Part shown: positions 6,398-6,971 of the stretch, in pieces | Layout of the letters: each line of letters starts with the position of its first letter | How positions within the stretch are numbered: the stretch's first letter is position 1 | From: Albidovulum sp. | GTDB taxonomy: Bacteria > Pseudomonadota > Alphaproteobacteria > Rhodobacterales > Rhodobacteraceae | Direction of reading: 5' to 3' | Assembly (NCBI GenBank): GCA_030837825.1 | Contig: JAUQYB010000112.1 | Coordinates: forward strand, 1-6,971 | Length of the DNA: 6,971 nucleotides | Program-made: the position numbers and the translations under genes | Notes under the pieces: model-generated | The model's input: the letters and a program-made list of their open reading frames with translations, nothing else | What the model was told of the DNA's origin: nothing | The model's database searches: none

Positions 6398-6971
6398 CCC
6401 GGGCGTCGCGGCGGTCGTCGCGACGCGGGCCGCGCGGCGACGGGCCATCCTGGGCCTCGGCGGCCTTGCGGTCGCGGGCCTGCGGATCGTGCTCCATGAT
6501 CTCGCCCTTGAAGATCCAGACCTTCACGCCGATGATCCCGTAGGGGGTTTCGGCTTCGGCGAGCGCATAATCGATGTCGGCGCGCAGCGTGTGCAGCGGC
6601 ACCCGGCCCTCGCGATACCATTCGGTCCGGGCGATCTCGGCCCCGCCGAGGCGGCCCGAGACGTTGACCCGGATGCCGAGGGCACCCATCCGCATCGCAT
6701 TCTGCACCGACCGCTTCATCGCGCGGCGGAACGACACCCGCCGCTCCAGTTGCTGGGCGATCGACTCGGCCACGAGCTGGGCGTCAAGCTCGGGCTTGCG
6801 CACCTCGACGATGTTGAGGTGCAGCTCCGAGGCGGTGAAGTTCGCGAGCTTCTTCCTGAGCGTCTCGATGTCGGCGCCCTTCTTGCCGATGATGACGCCG
6901 GGGCGCGCGGTGTGGATCGTGACGCGGCACTTCTTGTGCGGACGCTCGATGATGACCTTCGAGACCCCGGC
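6384..6971 (-). CDS. rpsC: 30S ribosomal protein S3, N-terminus outside window, no in-frame stop
   Basis: S3 is a small-subunit protein at the mRNA entry tunnel. The frame is open from the window edge at 6971; roughly the first 50 residues are missing. The visible part contains the KH domain with its GKKG loop in [13 protein letters not shown] (visible residues 26-38), then the C-terminal domain: [59 protein letters not shown], and [15 protein letters not shown]. The tail after EHDPQARDR is an Arg/Asp-rich low-complexity extension ([12 protein letters not shown]), common in alphaproteobacterial S3. Total length would be about 242-245 residues if it ended near rplP. No stop occurs in frame before the L16 start, so the end given here is the base before that ATG. 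Confidence 0.93.

Noticed and set aside
5680..6621. A 313-codon minus-strand frame across rplP and the upstream gap
   Set aside because: It is a different frame of rpsC and rplP extended into non-coding DNA; the true frames encode recognisable S3 and L16.

Overview
The window is a piece of a high-G+C alphaproteobacterial chromosome, most likely from the Rhodobacterales/Rhodobacteraceae. This placement rests on the look of the S3, L16, L14 and S17 proteins and on a G/C-rich third codon position; I could not run a search. Every gene I can support lies on the minus strand, so the window reads from right to left.

Right end (about 6971 to 5916): the 3' part of an S10-type ribosomal protein operon, with rpsC (S3, missing its N-terminus) followed by rplP (L16), closed by a strong intrinsic terminator. 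rpsC has no in-frame stop codon before the rplP start, so the sequence as given reads as one S3-L16 open frame.

Middle (about 5915 to 1697): a complete four-gene binding-protein-dependent ABC importer in the order solute-binding protein, inner-membrane permease, second permease, ATPase. The last three genes are joined by ATGA overlaps. An 85-base gap with a perfect GC-rich hairpin separates the binding-protein gene from the first permease. The region upstream of the binding-protein gene has a plausible promoter and three 11-bp-phased repeats that resemble a PhoB box. The importer belongs to the iron/polyamine/aminoethylphosphonate class; the substrate cannot be read from the sequence.

Left end (about 1615 to 1): ribosomal gene order resumes exactly where it would be expected after rplP: rpmC (L29), rpsQ (S17), rplN (L14), rplX (L24) and the start of rplE (L5). 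This block appears to have its own sigma-70-like promoter (17-base spacing) and a leader of about 105 nt with a GNRA-loop hairpin and a possible 19-codon upstream ORF. The S10/spc cluster is therefore split between rplP and rpmC by a transporter operon, with a terminator on one side and a new promoter on the other. The split, the missing rpsC stop and the candidate regulatory elements are the most interesting points here. I found no CRISPR array, tRNA, rRNA, transposase or insertion-sequence end.
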